From Cinclus cinclus (Eukaryota > Chordata > Aves > Passeriformes > Cinclidae): a DNA stretch of 64,000 nucleotides. Each line of letters starts with the position of its first letter. Within the stretch, counting starts at the first letter, position 1. This document shows positions 40,501 through 53,062 of this stretch, in pieces. The DNA is taken from positions 744,001 to 808,000 of the forward strand of contig NC_085067.1 of the NCBI RefSeq assembly GCF_963662255.1. Reading direction: 5' to 3'. Under the pieces are notes generated by a model. The model made no database searches, was not told where the DNA came from, and saw only the letters and a list, made by a program, of their open reading frames with translations. Position numbers and translations under genes: made by a program.

Positions 40501-41901
40501 CTTCCTTTAATCCCACATACGGTGTCCCTGCTGGGAGCAGACTGATAGGAGCTTGTGAATAATGGAGAGGGGTAATGCTGAGCAAAGTCAACCCAGTGCA
40601 CATCTGCTGCACACAGTGTATTTAACCCTTTCTTTTTAACAGGTTCTTCTAAGGTAAAAGAATCTAATCTAGATTGAGGTAGTTGCATGCATAGAAATTG
40701 AAAATACACCACAGGAAGAAATAGTAAGACTATCAGGAGTTGCATAAATAGTAAATACCTGCTAGGTTTGGATTTTTTTTTCCCCCGGGGTTTCTAGGAT
40801 GGAGTGGTCCACCAAGATGCAAGGCAGGGTTAGTAAGTGGTGCAGTAACCTGGAACGAGGGTAAGCCCCTCAGAGACCAGTGCAGCTCAGGTGCCTCTTC
40901 CTGTATGTTAAAGAAGCAAAATCTACCCTGCAGAAAGGTGAAGAGGGTTCTGAGGAGAATGAGGCTGTGCTGCCAAAGGCTGGGTTTGGAGAGGTCAGCA
41001 CAGCACCAGGAGAGGAAGGCAGAGCTGGCTGCCTCCTGGTGTGCCACATGTAGCTCTGGGCACCTCTCACGGGATCCTGTGGTCTCCTGTAAACTGGGGC
41101 TGATGGAACTTACCTAACTGTCTCTTTCACAGGGTTTTGGAGAACGTTGGTTATTTTATTAGGAGTAATTTATCATGATGACTCCCATGTAGAGCACTTT
41201 TTGTAGGCAAGCCCTAGTAGACAAGCTTTAAACTTGCCTTTAGATGTGAGTGCTGTTCCAAATCCTGCAGGACCTGGGAAAGGCAGGGAGGAAAGCGTCT
41301 GCCTGAAGCTGTGGGCTACTGGCAGAGCTGAAAAGTGGATGGCAGCTGTTCCATCTGGGAAATGCTCTGTAAGTGTGGAATGATATAAGAAATTGTTGAC
41401 CCTGAAAATCAGGAAACAGGCTGGACTGGCTCATCCCTCACGTGACTGGGCACTCCCTTCTGATTATTACCTGGGGCTGTGATAGCAAAGAACAGGAACG
41501 CAGTAAGGCTGTCACAGAAGGCTCTGTCCTGGGCTCTCCAGATGTGTGCTGGATGGTCACAACACCTCCCTGCTTTCTTGAGAGAGCTACAAAAACTGAG
41601 ATGAAAGGCAGAGTATCATGCTGCAACTCCAGCAGAAGTTTATCTGCACATGGAAACAATGTTTGTAGGTCAGCTCTTCATACCAGTTTTGTGATGTAAA
41701 TTACTTGGCAAAGAGGAAAGAAACCGAGTGATTAGACACATTAAATCCTCCTGACCTGGGCTGTGGAAGATGTTTCCGTTGATAAGTTCTAATGGTCTTT
41801 GGCACTCGTGAGTGCAATGACTGCTACAAGGCTGAATCCTGGCAGTCAGAACCTGCGGGATCAATCCTGGCTGGCTGGCTGGCTAAAACTTTCTCTCCTG
41901 C

Positions 41902-42573
41902 TTGCAGTACTATTTCACTCTTTTAACTGAAATCGAATTCCTTTTATCTTTGCCAAATCCCAGAGTCCATATCCATTTACTTCAGCACGCAGAAGGTGAA
42001 GGGCTCTCTTCCCATGGATCTCGCTGTAAACTCACAGAATCGTTTTCCAGGGCTCTTAGAGCTGGACTCCTTTTCCTCATGGAACGATCCTGGTTCCCAG
42101 ACATGTTTAGCAGAGAAGCTTTCGCCAGTAAAGATCTTGTCCAGCCTTCAGCCCACTCTGCAGGAGTTCTGGCTGTTACTGCAGTGGGAGGGTTGTGCCA
42201 GCTGATCCATGGAAGAGAGACTTGCAAAATAGAGGCTGGGAGTCCCAAGGGCAGTACAGATTCCCCAACCACTTGTGGAAGCAGTTGTGATCGCTGTACT
42301 TTCCCTCACACACAGAACAGCCCCAGAGAACTTATACATAAAGACGGGAGAAACAACCAGTGGCAGAATGAGACAACAAAAGCCTTCAGGAGATACTCTC
42401 TTATCTGCAGTTTGCACTCAAATAACCCCAAACGGCTGCTTATCTGTAGCAACAATGGAGTTCTTACCGATGTAAAAGTGAAAAAAATAAACCCCAACAA
42501 TCCAGCCCTGGAGGGCTTATCGAGTAACTCAGATAACTGTCCTGCAGTGATGTCAGGAAAAGAGCAATTATGA
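41902..42573 (+). other. Unrecognised 223-codon open frame, intergenic
   Basis: It begins MQYYFTLLTEIEFLLSLPNP and ends VMSGKEQL. The composition is mixed, without repeats or low complexity. I recognise no domain, signal peptide or membrane segment. No promoter-like CpG island, splice structure or polyadenylation signal is evident around it, and the first Met has no distinguished context. It could be a chance frame, a lineage-specific gene, or an exon of an unseen transcript. Confidence 0.15.
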
Positions 42574-43442
42574 GGAAATCGGGAAAATGCAATGTTTTTC
42601 TGTCACTGGGAATGAAGGATCTTGTCTGCTAATCTCAGGTGAAAATTTGAAATATTGACGTGTTTGGGTTGTGCAAGGCCGAGATCTCACAGCTCGGCAA
42701 TCACAGTAGAATGGTCACCGATTCTCACACAGAATGGGGCTGTTTAAAGATGCTGGGATAAAGGAGTGTGAACACTTGTGTGCTGTAATAGGAGTTTCAG
42801 AACAGATGCCAGCTCGCAGTGGAGGCTGCAAACAGGGAGCACTGCTGTTAGAGTAGTGCTTATTTCCTGTTCCCTATGGACTTCATCCAGTGCCTCATTA
42901 AGTCTTGCAAAAGCTCCCAGCTGACTTGTCTCTAAACCAATGTTGTTTCTGCCCAAACCAAGGCATGGTTTTTATGCCGTCCTCCTCCTATGACATGCAG
43001 AGCATCCTCCAGTGAGCCAGGGAGGGACACAGACTCACTGAATTTATCAGAGGCTAAAGGATGTGGTCACACCTTAAACTAAGCATTTTATGTCACATTT
43101 TAGTGACATCCCCTGTACCTTGAGGTGATACAAGAGGGAGAAAACAGCTGCCCAGGAACATTGTGCAATTCTGCATTTTCTCCCAGTCCGGGAAATTACT
43201 TAAGTAAGAAACGGAGCCGGTTGGGCCAATGTGTTTATTGCTCCTTGTCTTGGCGTGCATCCAGTACCCAGATGAAGCCGGTCCCCCGGGGCTGTAAATC
43301 CCTGCTCTCCTCCTGGCACAGCGGCACCGACTCTGCAGCCGCAGCAGCAGCGGTGCCAGATGGTCCCGAGGCTGGAGCAGCGTTTGGGAAACAGCTGGGG
43401 GTACCCCGTGACAGCCCTGGGGGGCTCTTTGTCCTGCGGCCC

Positions 43443-43517
43443 GCGCTGGGCTGTCCCTTGTCCCCTCTCATCCCGGGCTGTGCTGGGCTGTCCCTTGTCC
43501 CCTCTCAGCCCGGGCTG
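43443..43517 (+). repeat. Tandem duplication, about 37 bp twice
   Basis: Two adjacent near-identical copies of a segment containing CTGGGCTGTCCCTTGTCC followed by CCTCTCA and CCCGGGCTG. They lie inside a CpG-enriched patch (about 43.25-43.62 kb). The copies differ at only a few bases, so the duplication is recent or homogenised. Confidence 0.8.
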
Positions 43518-46500
43518 CAGCAGCACCTGCCCGGCGCTCTGGTGCCCTCTGCAGCCACCGGGCCGGGGCTCCTGCGGGAGCTGCAGAGCATGGCAGGCAA
43601 TGCAAATCGGTAATCCTGCCGGAGACAGCTGTTTTCGTTAGATTAATTTTGGTTAGATTAACTTCACAGGCTGGTGCTCCCCCGCTCCGAGCTTCCTCCT
43701 GCGAGAGAGGGAGTCGTGAGGCCACAGATGTGATTTCTGTAAAACAGCCTGGAGACAGAGCCTCCTGCTCTTTAGCAGAGCCCTGGGCAGCAGATAAGGG
43801 ACCTGCATGCTTTTGATGCACATAAATCAGGAACAATCCTGTAGAATACCAGCAGCATACCCATGCTGAGAGCCATCCCCCTTGTGCTCCCTGTCCTCTT
43901 GCCCCTTGTGTCCAGGGGCTGTTTTGCGCACAAGGAACACTTGCAGGGGGGCCAAATGCAAGCTGCTCTCCTCACATCGACTCCTTCTTACACAAGCCTC
44001 TTGCATCTCCTGTGGACCTACCATTTATGAACCTAAATACTCTACTCTTCATTGTGCTATGCATTTATTCATGGCTTTGCCCTAGGAGCCTCAGTTGTGA
44101 TCTGCCTCCCCACTGTTTGAATCCCTAAGGAATATAGTTAGGGACAGATACAGAATAAGAAAATCTCACCCCAAAACATTTGAAACCCATCCTTGTGTGT
44201 TACAGAATAGCAGGCATGTGTATAATTTCTTAACAGACTCACTGCATAAATCTTTCTCAAGTCTACTTTCTTTCACAGCTTGTGAGAGTGTATGGTTTCT
44301 GGTTGCGGGCATGATGAAATTAAGTACGTTCCTGGTGAGTGAGAGCAACCTGAAGGGAATGGTGTCTGTCCTTGGGCCTACCCAGTCCACCCCTACTGAA
44401 AGCTGAAAGGGGAGGTAAATGTGGGGAGTGATCTCAGATCATCTCAAGTACACAGTAACAGGCCCTGATGAAATACTATTTCAGGTGGCTGATTAACAGA
44501 ATTGGGTCTCATCACTGGAGTCCTGTGCAGTAACATAGTCTCTGTTGGAGAAATTTGGTTTCAGGTCTTTCCTTTCTTCGTTTCCTGTTGTCGAAGTTGT
44601 TATTTCATTTTAAATGCAGCTATTCTAAAACCATTGCTAATGTCCTGCATTGCAGTATCCTACTTTCCTCAAAAGTTCAGTTGCCAGTACAAAATTGACT
44701 TTGATGTTCTTGGCACATCTTAGTCTGGAGCCCCTGTTGTGTAGGCCAGAGCATCTCTTCTGGAAAAGGAGCTTGTGGGGGTGGCTGCTGCTTCTTAAGC
44801 CCAGGTGTTGTGTGAGCTCAGAGGAAGAGGATGTTGGACCTCTTGGGCCCAGCTCAGCTCTTTGAAGTCACTTCAGGCTGGTGGCCAGCTGTCAGCACAT
44901 GCAGGGCTCAGCAGGAGTGTTTGTAGCAGGCAGATGTGTTATTGAGCAGCCACAGTGGACACTTGCCCTGTGGACAGAGCTCCCAGGCACTCTTGGCATC
45001 CCTCCTTTCCTGTGGAGCCAGAGATCTCTGGGGATCCTGCACTTTAAACCCCTCTGTGTCAGTGCTGGGGAATCCTGATGGGAAGATTTTATTGCAAACT
45101 GAAACTTCAGGGCAGTTTTGCCATCCAAGAACACTGACCCTGCTTAGCCATGAGGAGATTTTGTGCCCTGTAATCCCACATTGATCTGGATTACCTTTTT
45201 TTATTTAAAGAAGCTGACCTTCAGTCGACACAGCAGGTCTCTCTGGCCCAGCAAGTCCTGAGCACAAGAACAAAAACAAAAGTTCTAAGTAATTAAAAAA
45301 AAAAGTGGAGACCACTATTGTGCCTCAGTAAAAAAGCCAAGGAGCACAGGAGAACAGTGTCTTACATAGGTCTTGCTGTTTTATTAGTAGATTTAGTCGT
45401 TTAGCTAGTCTTGGTCATTCTTTTTCTCAATTAATAAGTTAAGGGTTACCAAATACTCAGCACGTTTGCCTAGAAACAGGGCGTCATTAAAAATTCTGCC
45501 TTCTCTTTCCAGCAGGCACCCTCATTTTTTTGGGGTTTAAAGAAAATGCACACCTCCATAATGCAGTTTTAACCAAGCAAAGCTGTGCTTACATCTCTGG
45601 TGTGGCACTCCATGTGTGACTCTGGGTAAGGTACTCAGCTCCTCTGTGCTTCAAATGTATTCCAGAACTTCTCCACCTCCCAAAGGTGTCCTGGTGTCAA
45701 AGCAGGTGATGCTTAGATGTGTTCTTAACAAGGCCATGAGAGTCATGACAAGCAGGAGTAGATGAAAGGTGAGGCTGTCCAAGGCACGGGTGCTCAGGCA
45801 CTGCTTGCCCTGACTCTCAGTGCACACCATGCAGGTCGCCCAAGGTCCCCTCTCTGTGTCATGCATTTTCCTGTCCTGCATCCAAAAAGCCTCTTTGGCA
45901 CCCTCAGGTGTTTCAGGTGACACTGTAAACTCTGGCACTGCTCACTGAACTGTCTTCATCTCTGTGACAAAAAAAGGCTGACAACATTCCCAGCTCAATT
46001 TCCAGTTTAGGCTTCCTCCTAAGAATAGCCCTTGGGCTGCGTGTGGGCTCTCACACAATTTCCTACCTGCTGTTCCTGGAGCTGCTTTCCTGACTGTGAG
46101 CACTGCCCATGCAGCCCCTCCCAAATGCACTCCCTTAAGAAGACTTCTGAAAGATGAATGCTGGGAGTGATGGTGAGAGCCTGAGGTCACTTTGCCAACA
46201 AGGAAGAGGCCCCTGGTCCCAGCTGAGGGTGTGATGATAGGTGAGGGGTGAAACATGGCATTATCAGTACAGTGTTCCAAGAGACCCTGCATTCCTACCC
46301 TGCCAGCCCTGCCACTGCCTCCTCACACTGCTGTAACTTTCCATCCCTGGGAAGTGTTTGATACCAGAACCTAAGTGATGGTATCCCTTGAAAAGCAACA
46401 AACCCATTGTTTCTGCAGCAGCTTCTGGACAGTTTCCTCAGTGGTCCAGGGAGGGGTCAGAATGGGAGATACAGTTCTGAGCTCCACATCTGCACTCAAT

Positions 46501-47871
46501 GCTGCAGTGTTTTCACTTAAAAGCCCCATTGCCAGGAGTTACATGGGTTCATGTAATCCTCAGATTTCACTTTAAAAACAAAAAAACCAAAGAAATTCTT
46601 CAGGACTCCAGAAAAAAAGTAAAAATATACAGGTATTTAACAGGTCATATATAAGATAGTGGGAACTGAGGCACCACGAGGTTAAAGCTATGTGAAACAT
46701 GAAGATGATTGCAGAGACGGAAGTGGAATCAAGTTCCCTATGTCTTAAATCCAGCTTTCCCACATTGTGCTGTGCTGGAAAAGGAGCTGTTAGCTTTGGA
46801 GCAGTGAGAGATGGTATTTGCAAGGCTCGGGTTGGGGATGGGGAGCAAAAAAGATCCTCGAGATGTTGAAATTGCAACAAAAACCTCAATTCTTTAACAA
46901 AATGTCATCTGTGTGTGACAAAGTTGTTACAAAGCTGGAAGCCTGTGAGGTGGGGGCTGGTGGCTTCATTGTGTTTGGGACAGTTTCAGAAAGCAATTCC
47001 TCATTACTTGCTCCAAGAGTAGTTTTTCTACTCCTCCTTAAGGCAGGAGCCAGTCTGGTGTTCCCAGAAATGATGAAAATAAGCAGCTTTAGCTGGAACT
47101 GTGCTGCCACTTCCCTGTAAAAGGACTGTGCAGTGCAGCCCCACCAGGGAGCTGCAGGATTGTTCACAGGCCCAGGGAAACACGGCTGCAGAAATCACGG
47201 GAGCAGCTTCAGAAGAGGAAACCAAGTCTTGATAGATTCCAGTCTGCAGCCACTGCCTTCACGCTCTGGTGACTCACACAAGGGGATCAAGACAGGCCTA
47301 GAAAGCTAATTTGTCATTTCCTTCCTCTTCCTCTGCCAGGGCAGCAGTTCACAGGGGCCCCCTCTGACCTTTAGCCTCTGAAGGGATGAGAGACTAAAGA
47401 GCTGACAGAGGTGTGTGTTCAGGGAAAGAAAACATCAAAGGCTTGCATGTGTTTGGTTTTCTGGCACCCCTGTGTTTCATGCTCTTTCCTAAGTAAAGCA
47501 GGAGAAACAAAAGAAGTCTGAGGTTTGTCTCCTAGCCTTGGCAGAACTCATTCACGCTCGGGTGCTGTTGTTTGCAGTATACACAAACAGCTCCCACTGA
47601 CCAGAGCACAGCACCTTGATGAGACAGAAAATCCCACCCTGCTCATTTCCTTTCTCTAAAGCTGACAAATTCGACCTTGCAGCAGGAAGCACGATGCAGA
47701 GTGCAGGTGCTGCAGGAATCTCCCCTCCAAACCCAGGCCAAACTGAGAATCCCCCTGCAAACACTCCCATGGGGGTTACTGCAGGCTGGAGGAGCTGCTT
47801 CTCTCCTCTCTGCCCTCCGAGTCTGCCCTCGTGCAGAGCGTGGGGAGCCGCTGGGACTGGGATCGGGGCAT

Positions 47872-48043
47872 GTGCCCAGGTGTGCAGAACAGCACGTGCA
47901 GAGCTGTCCGTGCCCAGGTGTACAGAGCTGTCCGTGCCCAGGGGTGCAGAACTGCGTGTGCCCAAGTGTGCAGAGCCACCTGTGCCCAGGTGTGCTGAGC
48001 TGTCCGTGCCCAGGTGTGCAGAGCCGCCCGTGCCCGGCAGAGG
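47872..48043 (+). repeat. 24-bp minisatellite
   Basis: Six full copies of a unit like GTGCCCAGGTGTGCAGAGC plus TGTCC, at 47872-47895 and in a block of five at 47910-48029. A 14-base partial copy lies at 47896-47909 and another at the right end. Copies differ by several substitutions. The period is divisible by three, so open frames through it become 8-residue peptide repeats (PGVQSCPC-like on plus, SAHLGTDS-like on minus); these look like by-products. Confidence 0.9.
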
Positions 48044-50568
48044 GCGCCGCACACCCGGCAGGTGCCCGCACGCGCCCGGAGTCCTTTCCCGGGATTTGGG
48101 GTTGGTGAAGGATTTGGGGTCTGGGGAAGGGGTTTGGGTTTCCTCCCCTTCCTGCCCTCCCAGGCCTGTCCGTTCAGGCACGAGGGTGCAGCATCAAGCC
48201 AAAGCAATTCCAGCTTTCCAGGAGGAGCTGCACAGGGCACAGCCTGGCTCATTTGGCACAGTGAAAACTCGTCAGGATGCCTGCAGGGTCAGGGCTGGCG
48301 CGGCGCTGCCACCTCGCTCCCCGGGCACTAGGGGATGCCGAGTCTGTAAAGGCATGTGGCCTTCAAAATAACATTCAGAGGTGCCTTGGTACCTCTGGAC
48401 TGTGGTACAAAACTAATGAGAGATCTTGCTCTCAAACATTTTTCTAGAAATACAGTAGAATTTTGCTCCTCTTGCTTTGAGAAGGGATTCAGCTCAGATC
48501 ACTTTGCTCTGGAAATTGAACATTTAAGAGCGTTGGTACTTGGTGTAAAACCACAAGACCGGGGTTTGAAAGAGCAGAGAAAATCAAGGCAGCAGTAGAG
48601 CTGCACCTGTGCTGAATGAAGAAAGCCTCTGGAGCAGGCCCTGCAGACTGACCATAAGGAACTGTATTTATATTTGACATTTGTTTGGGAAGTATGATAA
48701 GCCTGTGCCAAAGGGACTTTCTGACCACATCAGGGAGGAAAACCAGATTCTGAGGTTGGCCACAGTTTCCTTTAGAATCCCTTTCTGTGCCTCATTTACT
48801 TACCTCTAAGTGAGGGATTATGTTTTCTCTTCATAGCTTTGTCTCGTGTCTGTTTAATTTAGGAGTTGTTTGGATTAGAGAGACTTCTTTATTAAAGGCT
48901 TGGATGCTACTGTAGTGCACAAATGAAGATAATTCAAACATTTTCAGGTTCCCATAAATATTCCAAATATTATTATCCTTACATTTCCCCATAAATGCTA
49001 CTGAGTTATGTTTTGTTTAAAAGTATGATTTAAGATAATTGGTTAGTCAGAATGCTGGTTTGTTTCTGAATAATAAGTAGTTAGTAATATCTGCTGTTGA
49101 AGCCAAGAACTATTATAGATTCCAGAAAAAAATAAACTAAAAGAAAAGCCCTCAATATCGTATTTTTTATGAATTACTAGATGGAAGTGATACTAAAACC
49201 AGGAAACCCTTCTCACCACACCACAGTGCACAGAATGTCTTCCCAGATAATGTAGGAGGATCCCTGTTCAGGGGAGTCCGGGGGCTGGTGCTGGCTTAAT
49301 CTCTTTGCCAAAGAACTCCATAGGAAAAGTGTAATTTCAGAAGTTCTCCATCCACACAGATGGACATCTTGAATTCATTTCTATTGCAGTCTGGTGCCAA
49401 AAGAGCTCATGATCAGGCCCGTGTATCATGCTGTGGGTGGACAGAGGCAGTTCTGTTTGAATTGAGCCCTCTGTGTCTGGTGATGGAGCTGAGCTGCACA
49501 GAGCCCCTTCCTCACACAGGGGAGGCTGCTGGGCAGGGGCTGAGCCTGTCCTGGGGCTGTGCTGGGCAGGGGCTGACCCTGCAGTGTGTGTGACTGGCCA
49601 GGGCACAGGGCACTTGTGCTGGTATTCAGCAGTTCCAGCAGAAGCTGCAACACGTGTGTTGGCCAAATGCCATCCTGGCAGCTCTTCACCAAACACAAAC
49701 CTGTGAGCAGGTCAGCCCACTTCCAGCTTTTCTAATGTCTCATGATCCAGTGGACACAGTCAATAATCCTGGCCATGCCAAGGGGTCTTTGTACCTTCCC
49801 CTGGGAGGTAAATGCCCTCCCAGTTGCTGCCTTTCCAGTGCAGTATTGTCACTGTGCAAGCACCGAGCTTTTCCCAGGCTCCAGAATAACCCCTGGCAAT
49901 GAGTTACACACACACATCTGGATGAAGGCACTCACCCCACACCAACCCACAGAGATATATGTAAGTATGTCCCAAACTTCCCTTGCTTTATTGCAAGCCT
50001 TTGCTATGAATATGCTTCATTAGAGCCTGCTCAGTTGTTGTTCAGATTATTGCCATGATGGACTCTGTTTAATTAGATTTTTATTTGTAATATACTGGAA
50101 TGGAGTCAGAAGATTCTCTAGGCAGCAAATCAAACTCATCTATGAGAGCACTGAGGTCAGAGAAATGGCAAAGTGCAGGCCAGATTTAGTGCTGATTTAT
50201 GCAAGTACAGAAGAAGCGTGCCACGTCCTAGTTCCTGTTCTACAGCATGCTCGTGTAGCTGCTTCACTTGAGTATCAGAACTAGCTGAACCTTTGGGATC
50301 AGCCTGAAGGAAACCACTTGGCAAGTTCAAACCTCTCTTAGAGGCCAGGTGGCCTTGGGCTGTGTCACAGACCTGGTAGAAGGTAGGGAAGGGACTTTCT
50401 CAGCTGCTCCTTTTCCTTACGTGCCACTGACTTCACAAAACCCAGAACAGCTCTCTGGACTGGGGCAGCAGCAAACACGTATCTCAGTCTTGTGACATGC
50501 CACATCAGGATCAAAGTTCTGCCCAAACTCTTCTCACTGCTGTTATCAGCGTTGGACCTTGGAATATT

Positions 50569-50592
50569 TTTTTTTGGTTTTTTTTTTTTTTT
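50569..50592 (+). repeat. T-rich homopolymer tract
   Basis: A T run interrupted by one GG. Confidence 0.85.
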
Positions 50593-51924
50593 CCTTTCCT
50601 CTGATGCAATTAAGATGAAGCAATATTTTAAGCTTTTCTTCTGGATTTGTTCCTTCTGCAGTGACCACAAGCAGCTGGTCATAATTAATCATATAATCAA
50701 AACACCCTGGGGCAGTTGCCCCAGGAGGTGTGAATTTACACTGTTGATAACATACACTGATGGATCTTCCCCCATGTAATTTCAGCTTAATTTTTCCATC
50801 CTGGCATTTATTTTGGTGTTAGACTTCTACTACAATTGCTGTTATGTCAGGAAGAAGATGGAGATAGTATTCCCAAAGAAGTGCTTGCCTTTTGAAGCAG
50901 GACAGAAACCTTAGTGGCTTGGTTAAATGTTCTCCATGATCTGACCTAGGCTCACACAAGAGGGGGCAGTGGGCCTTACCTGCACAGCTCTAAGATGGAA
51001 TTGTGAGTCAGGCACTTGAAGAAGTGGGCAGAACCCTGCAATTAAATGGGAGAAGTTCCTGCCCTTTGTGTGCGGGGGGGCGGTGGAGGGATCTTTAACA
51101 TTTGTATAGGCTGAGAAGTGAGCTCAGACAGGGAGAGGGGATTATGATTTCTGTCAGAGAACCCCAGTGTGGCAACTCTTACTAGAGCCCATAAATAAAA
51201 TATTTTTCTCCTTGATGCAACAAAGAACTCAGCCAGCTATAATAAAAGTGAGCATTCAGGAGCCTCTAATCTCATGTTAGAAATAAATCTTATCTGCCCC
51301 AGAACTTCTGTCTGGAATTAGCTGGTAACACAAGGCATAACCTTGCTGATAACTAACAGTGTTATCATGACTTATCTGAAGTTTACTCTGGCTTTCTTTT
51401 GGTTCTAGTACATCAATAATGAGGGCTGTTCTGATCCAGCTCATTGCAGTGGGATTTGGGTGCAGAGCAGTGTTTATAAAACAAACTCGTCCTTGTGCAG
51501 AAGCCAGCATCCCACAGAAACCCTGCCTGCCTTACTCAGGTGGCTCTAATCTGAAATAATTACTTGGATAAACAGTTTCTGCCTGACACCTCCACCACAT
51601 TTCCCATGAGATTTACATAACCTCTGTCCTTTATGAGACTATTGTAATATATAAGGAAAAGGTCATGGGATTCATCCACCCTATTTCTAAAGTGCTCCAA
51701 TGAAGTCCTTGTCTAGCATTGAAACAACAAACCCCACACAATACTTAGCAGTGTTATTCAGTACTTACTCAGTGTTATTGCAGCTCACACGTGCTTATAA
51801 CACTGTCATGGCTTTAGAGAGCTCTGTAAGCATCTGTCTGGGAGCACAAACCAGGCCTCACCAGCTCAGCCTGGAACAGTGCAGCCAGACAGCGTTGATA
51901 AATCACTCACCAGATGGGATACCA

Positions 51925-52902
51925 GAAAACTTTTATACAAGTTTTTAATACAAAATTCAACAAAAATATATATAATCAGGCATTTTATGCAATGCATACA
52001 TTCTTTATATCTGCAGGTACAGATAAATAACAGAAGGCAAAACCAAGTATTTTGCTTATCTTTGGCCATTAACCAATAATCACCCCCAAACAGATATTAT
52101 AGGGTTAAAGGATAATAAACTGAGTCTGTTAATGTCTCTCATTACAGACACAGTATCAGGCAATAATACAGTAGTCAGATTTTCAGAAATGTAAGGAAAT
52201 AGTTCTCTCTAATACTGCCCAATACTGAAATTTCACCTGGTTTGCTGCTATGGAGCATAAAGCCTTCAACTGACATGGTCCTGGATTACATTAGATACTC
52301 TGCAACCCTTTTAACCTCCTGCTCTTCCCCACACACTGCTCTCTACAAAGCCACGCTGTACCACCTCACAAATAAACTAGCACAAAGTCTGTCTGACCAG
52401 GGGCAGCTTCCTGGGCCCCAACCAATGTACAGAAGGAAGCTGAACTGCTCTGTAAGTCAATAGATTTCCTACCTCAGTGTGCCAGAACAGCTGTCCTTCC
52501 ACTTACAGCTCAGATGCATCATGGCTCTACCAAAGCAATATATATACATGAGACACATGAAAAATCATACAAGCAATTTTTAAAGGTACATTGATAAACA
52601 TGTAGCAGCTTATGTCTATATATGTACATGTTTTCACAGTTATATTTTAGAAAATCGAGAACACCAGGAATACTTCTACTGTGTTTTCTATAAATAGTAA
52701 AAAAATTACCTGTCAGGCGTTTTGATAAAATAGTATTTAGGTTATCACTTTAAATAGCTCTTGAAAACCTGTAGAGTTTTAAGCTTAAAGGCTGTACAGT
52801 TTGAAGATTCTGTAAAGTGTTTGTAGCCAGTTTCAGCAGCTGGGCCACCTCCCAGTCGTTGGTTTCATGTTTGTTTGGTTTTTTTTTTTCTTCTCAAACA
52901 AC
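51925..52902 (-). other. WSB1: WSB1 3' UTR (putative extent)
   Basis: AT-rich, repeat-poor stretch after the stop codon, with no competing open frame. On the minus strand I see no AATAAA in it, and the first ATTAAA hexamer is at 51949-51944. The end is placed about 20 bases past that hexamer, giving a UTR near 980 nt. The extent is inference; alternative polyadenylation further left is possible. Confidence 0.5.
51944..51949 (-). terminator. Candidate WSB1 polyadenylation signal ATTAAA
   Basis: Common variant hexamer, about 955 nt after the stop codon, followed on the minus strand by a T-rich and then GT-containing stretch. It is the first ATTAAA or AATAAA met after the stop. Cleavage would be expected 10 to 30 bases further left. 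Confidence 0.45.
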
Positions 52903-53062
52903 TCAAAACTGGTAACAAAGGAACTCCAGCACTTTGCACGGGATAGGCAAGTTCTTGACTTGGCTGGTGGGCATCACCCTGCGGATGGCCATGCGACACA
53001 GGTGCTGCAGGCTGGACACCTGCCTCGGGGTGGCCCAGAAGTACACACTGCCATCCTGGGTC
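52903..53062 (-). CDS. WSB1: WSB1 exon 9 with SOCS box and stop
   Basis: Encodes residues 369-421 and TGA. It completes the last WD blade (TQDGSVYFWATPRQV) and then carries the SOCS box. The BC-box-like part is SLQHLCRMAIRRVM, which in the family binds Elongin C. The CUL5-box-like part is LPIPCKVLEFL, and the C-terminus is CYQF. The acceptor is GTTTTGCAG|GACCCA. A run of A follows shortly after the stop in the 3' UTR. Confidence 0.96.

Larger units (their letters stand above)
30675..51924. other. Intergenic region between KSR1 and WSB1
   Basis: About 21 kb with no gene I can support. It contains low-complexity tracts (31202-31245, 35059-35099, 50569-50592), an LTR-like fragment at 33602, a 223-codon open frame at 41902-42573, and three GC- and CpG-enriched patches (about 39.05-39.37, 43.25-43.62 and 47.8-48.3 kb). 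Short tandem duplications occur at 31950-32011, 43443-43517 and 47872-48043. The patches at 39, 43 and 48 kb could be orphan CpG islands or decayed repeats. Confidence 0.75.
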
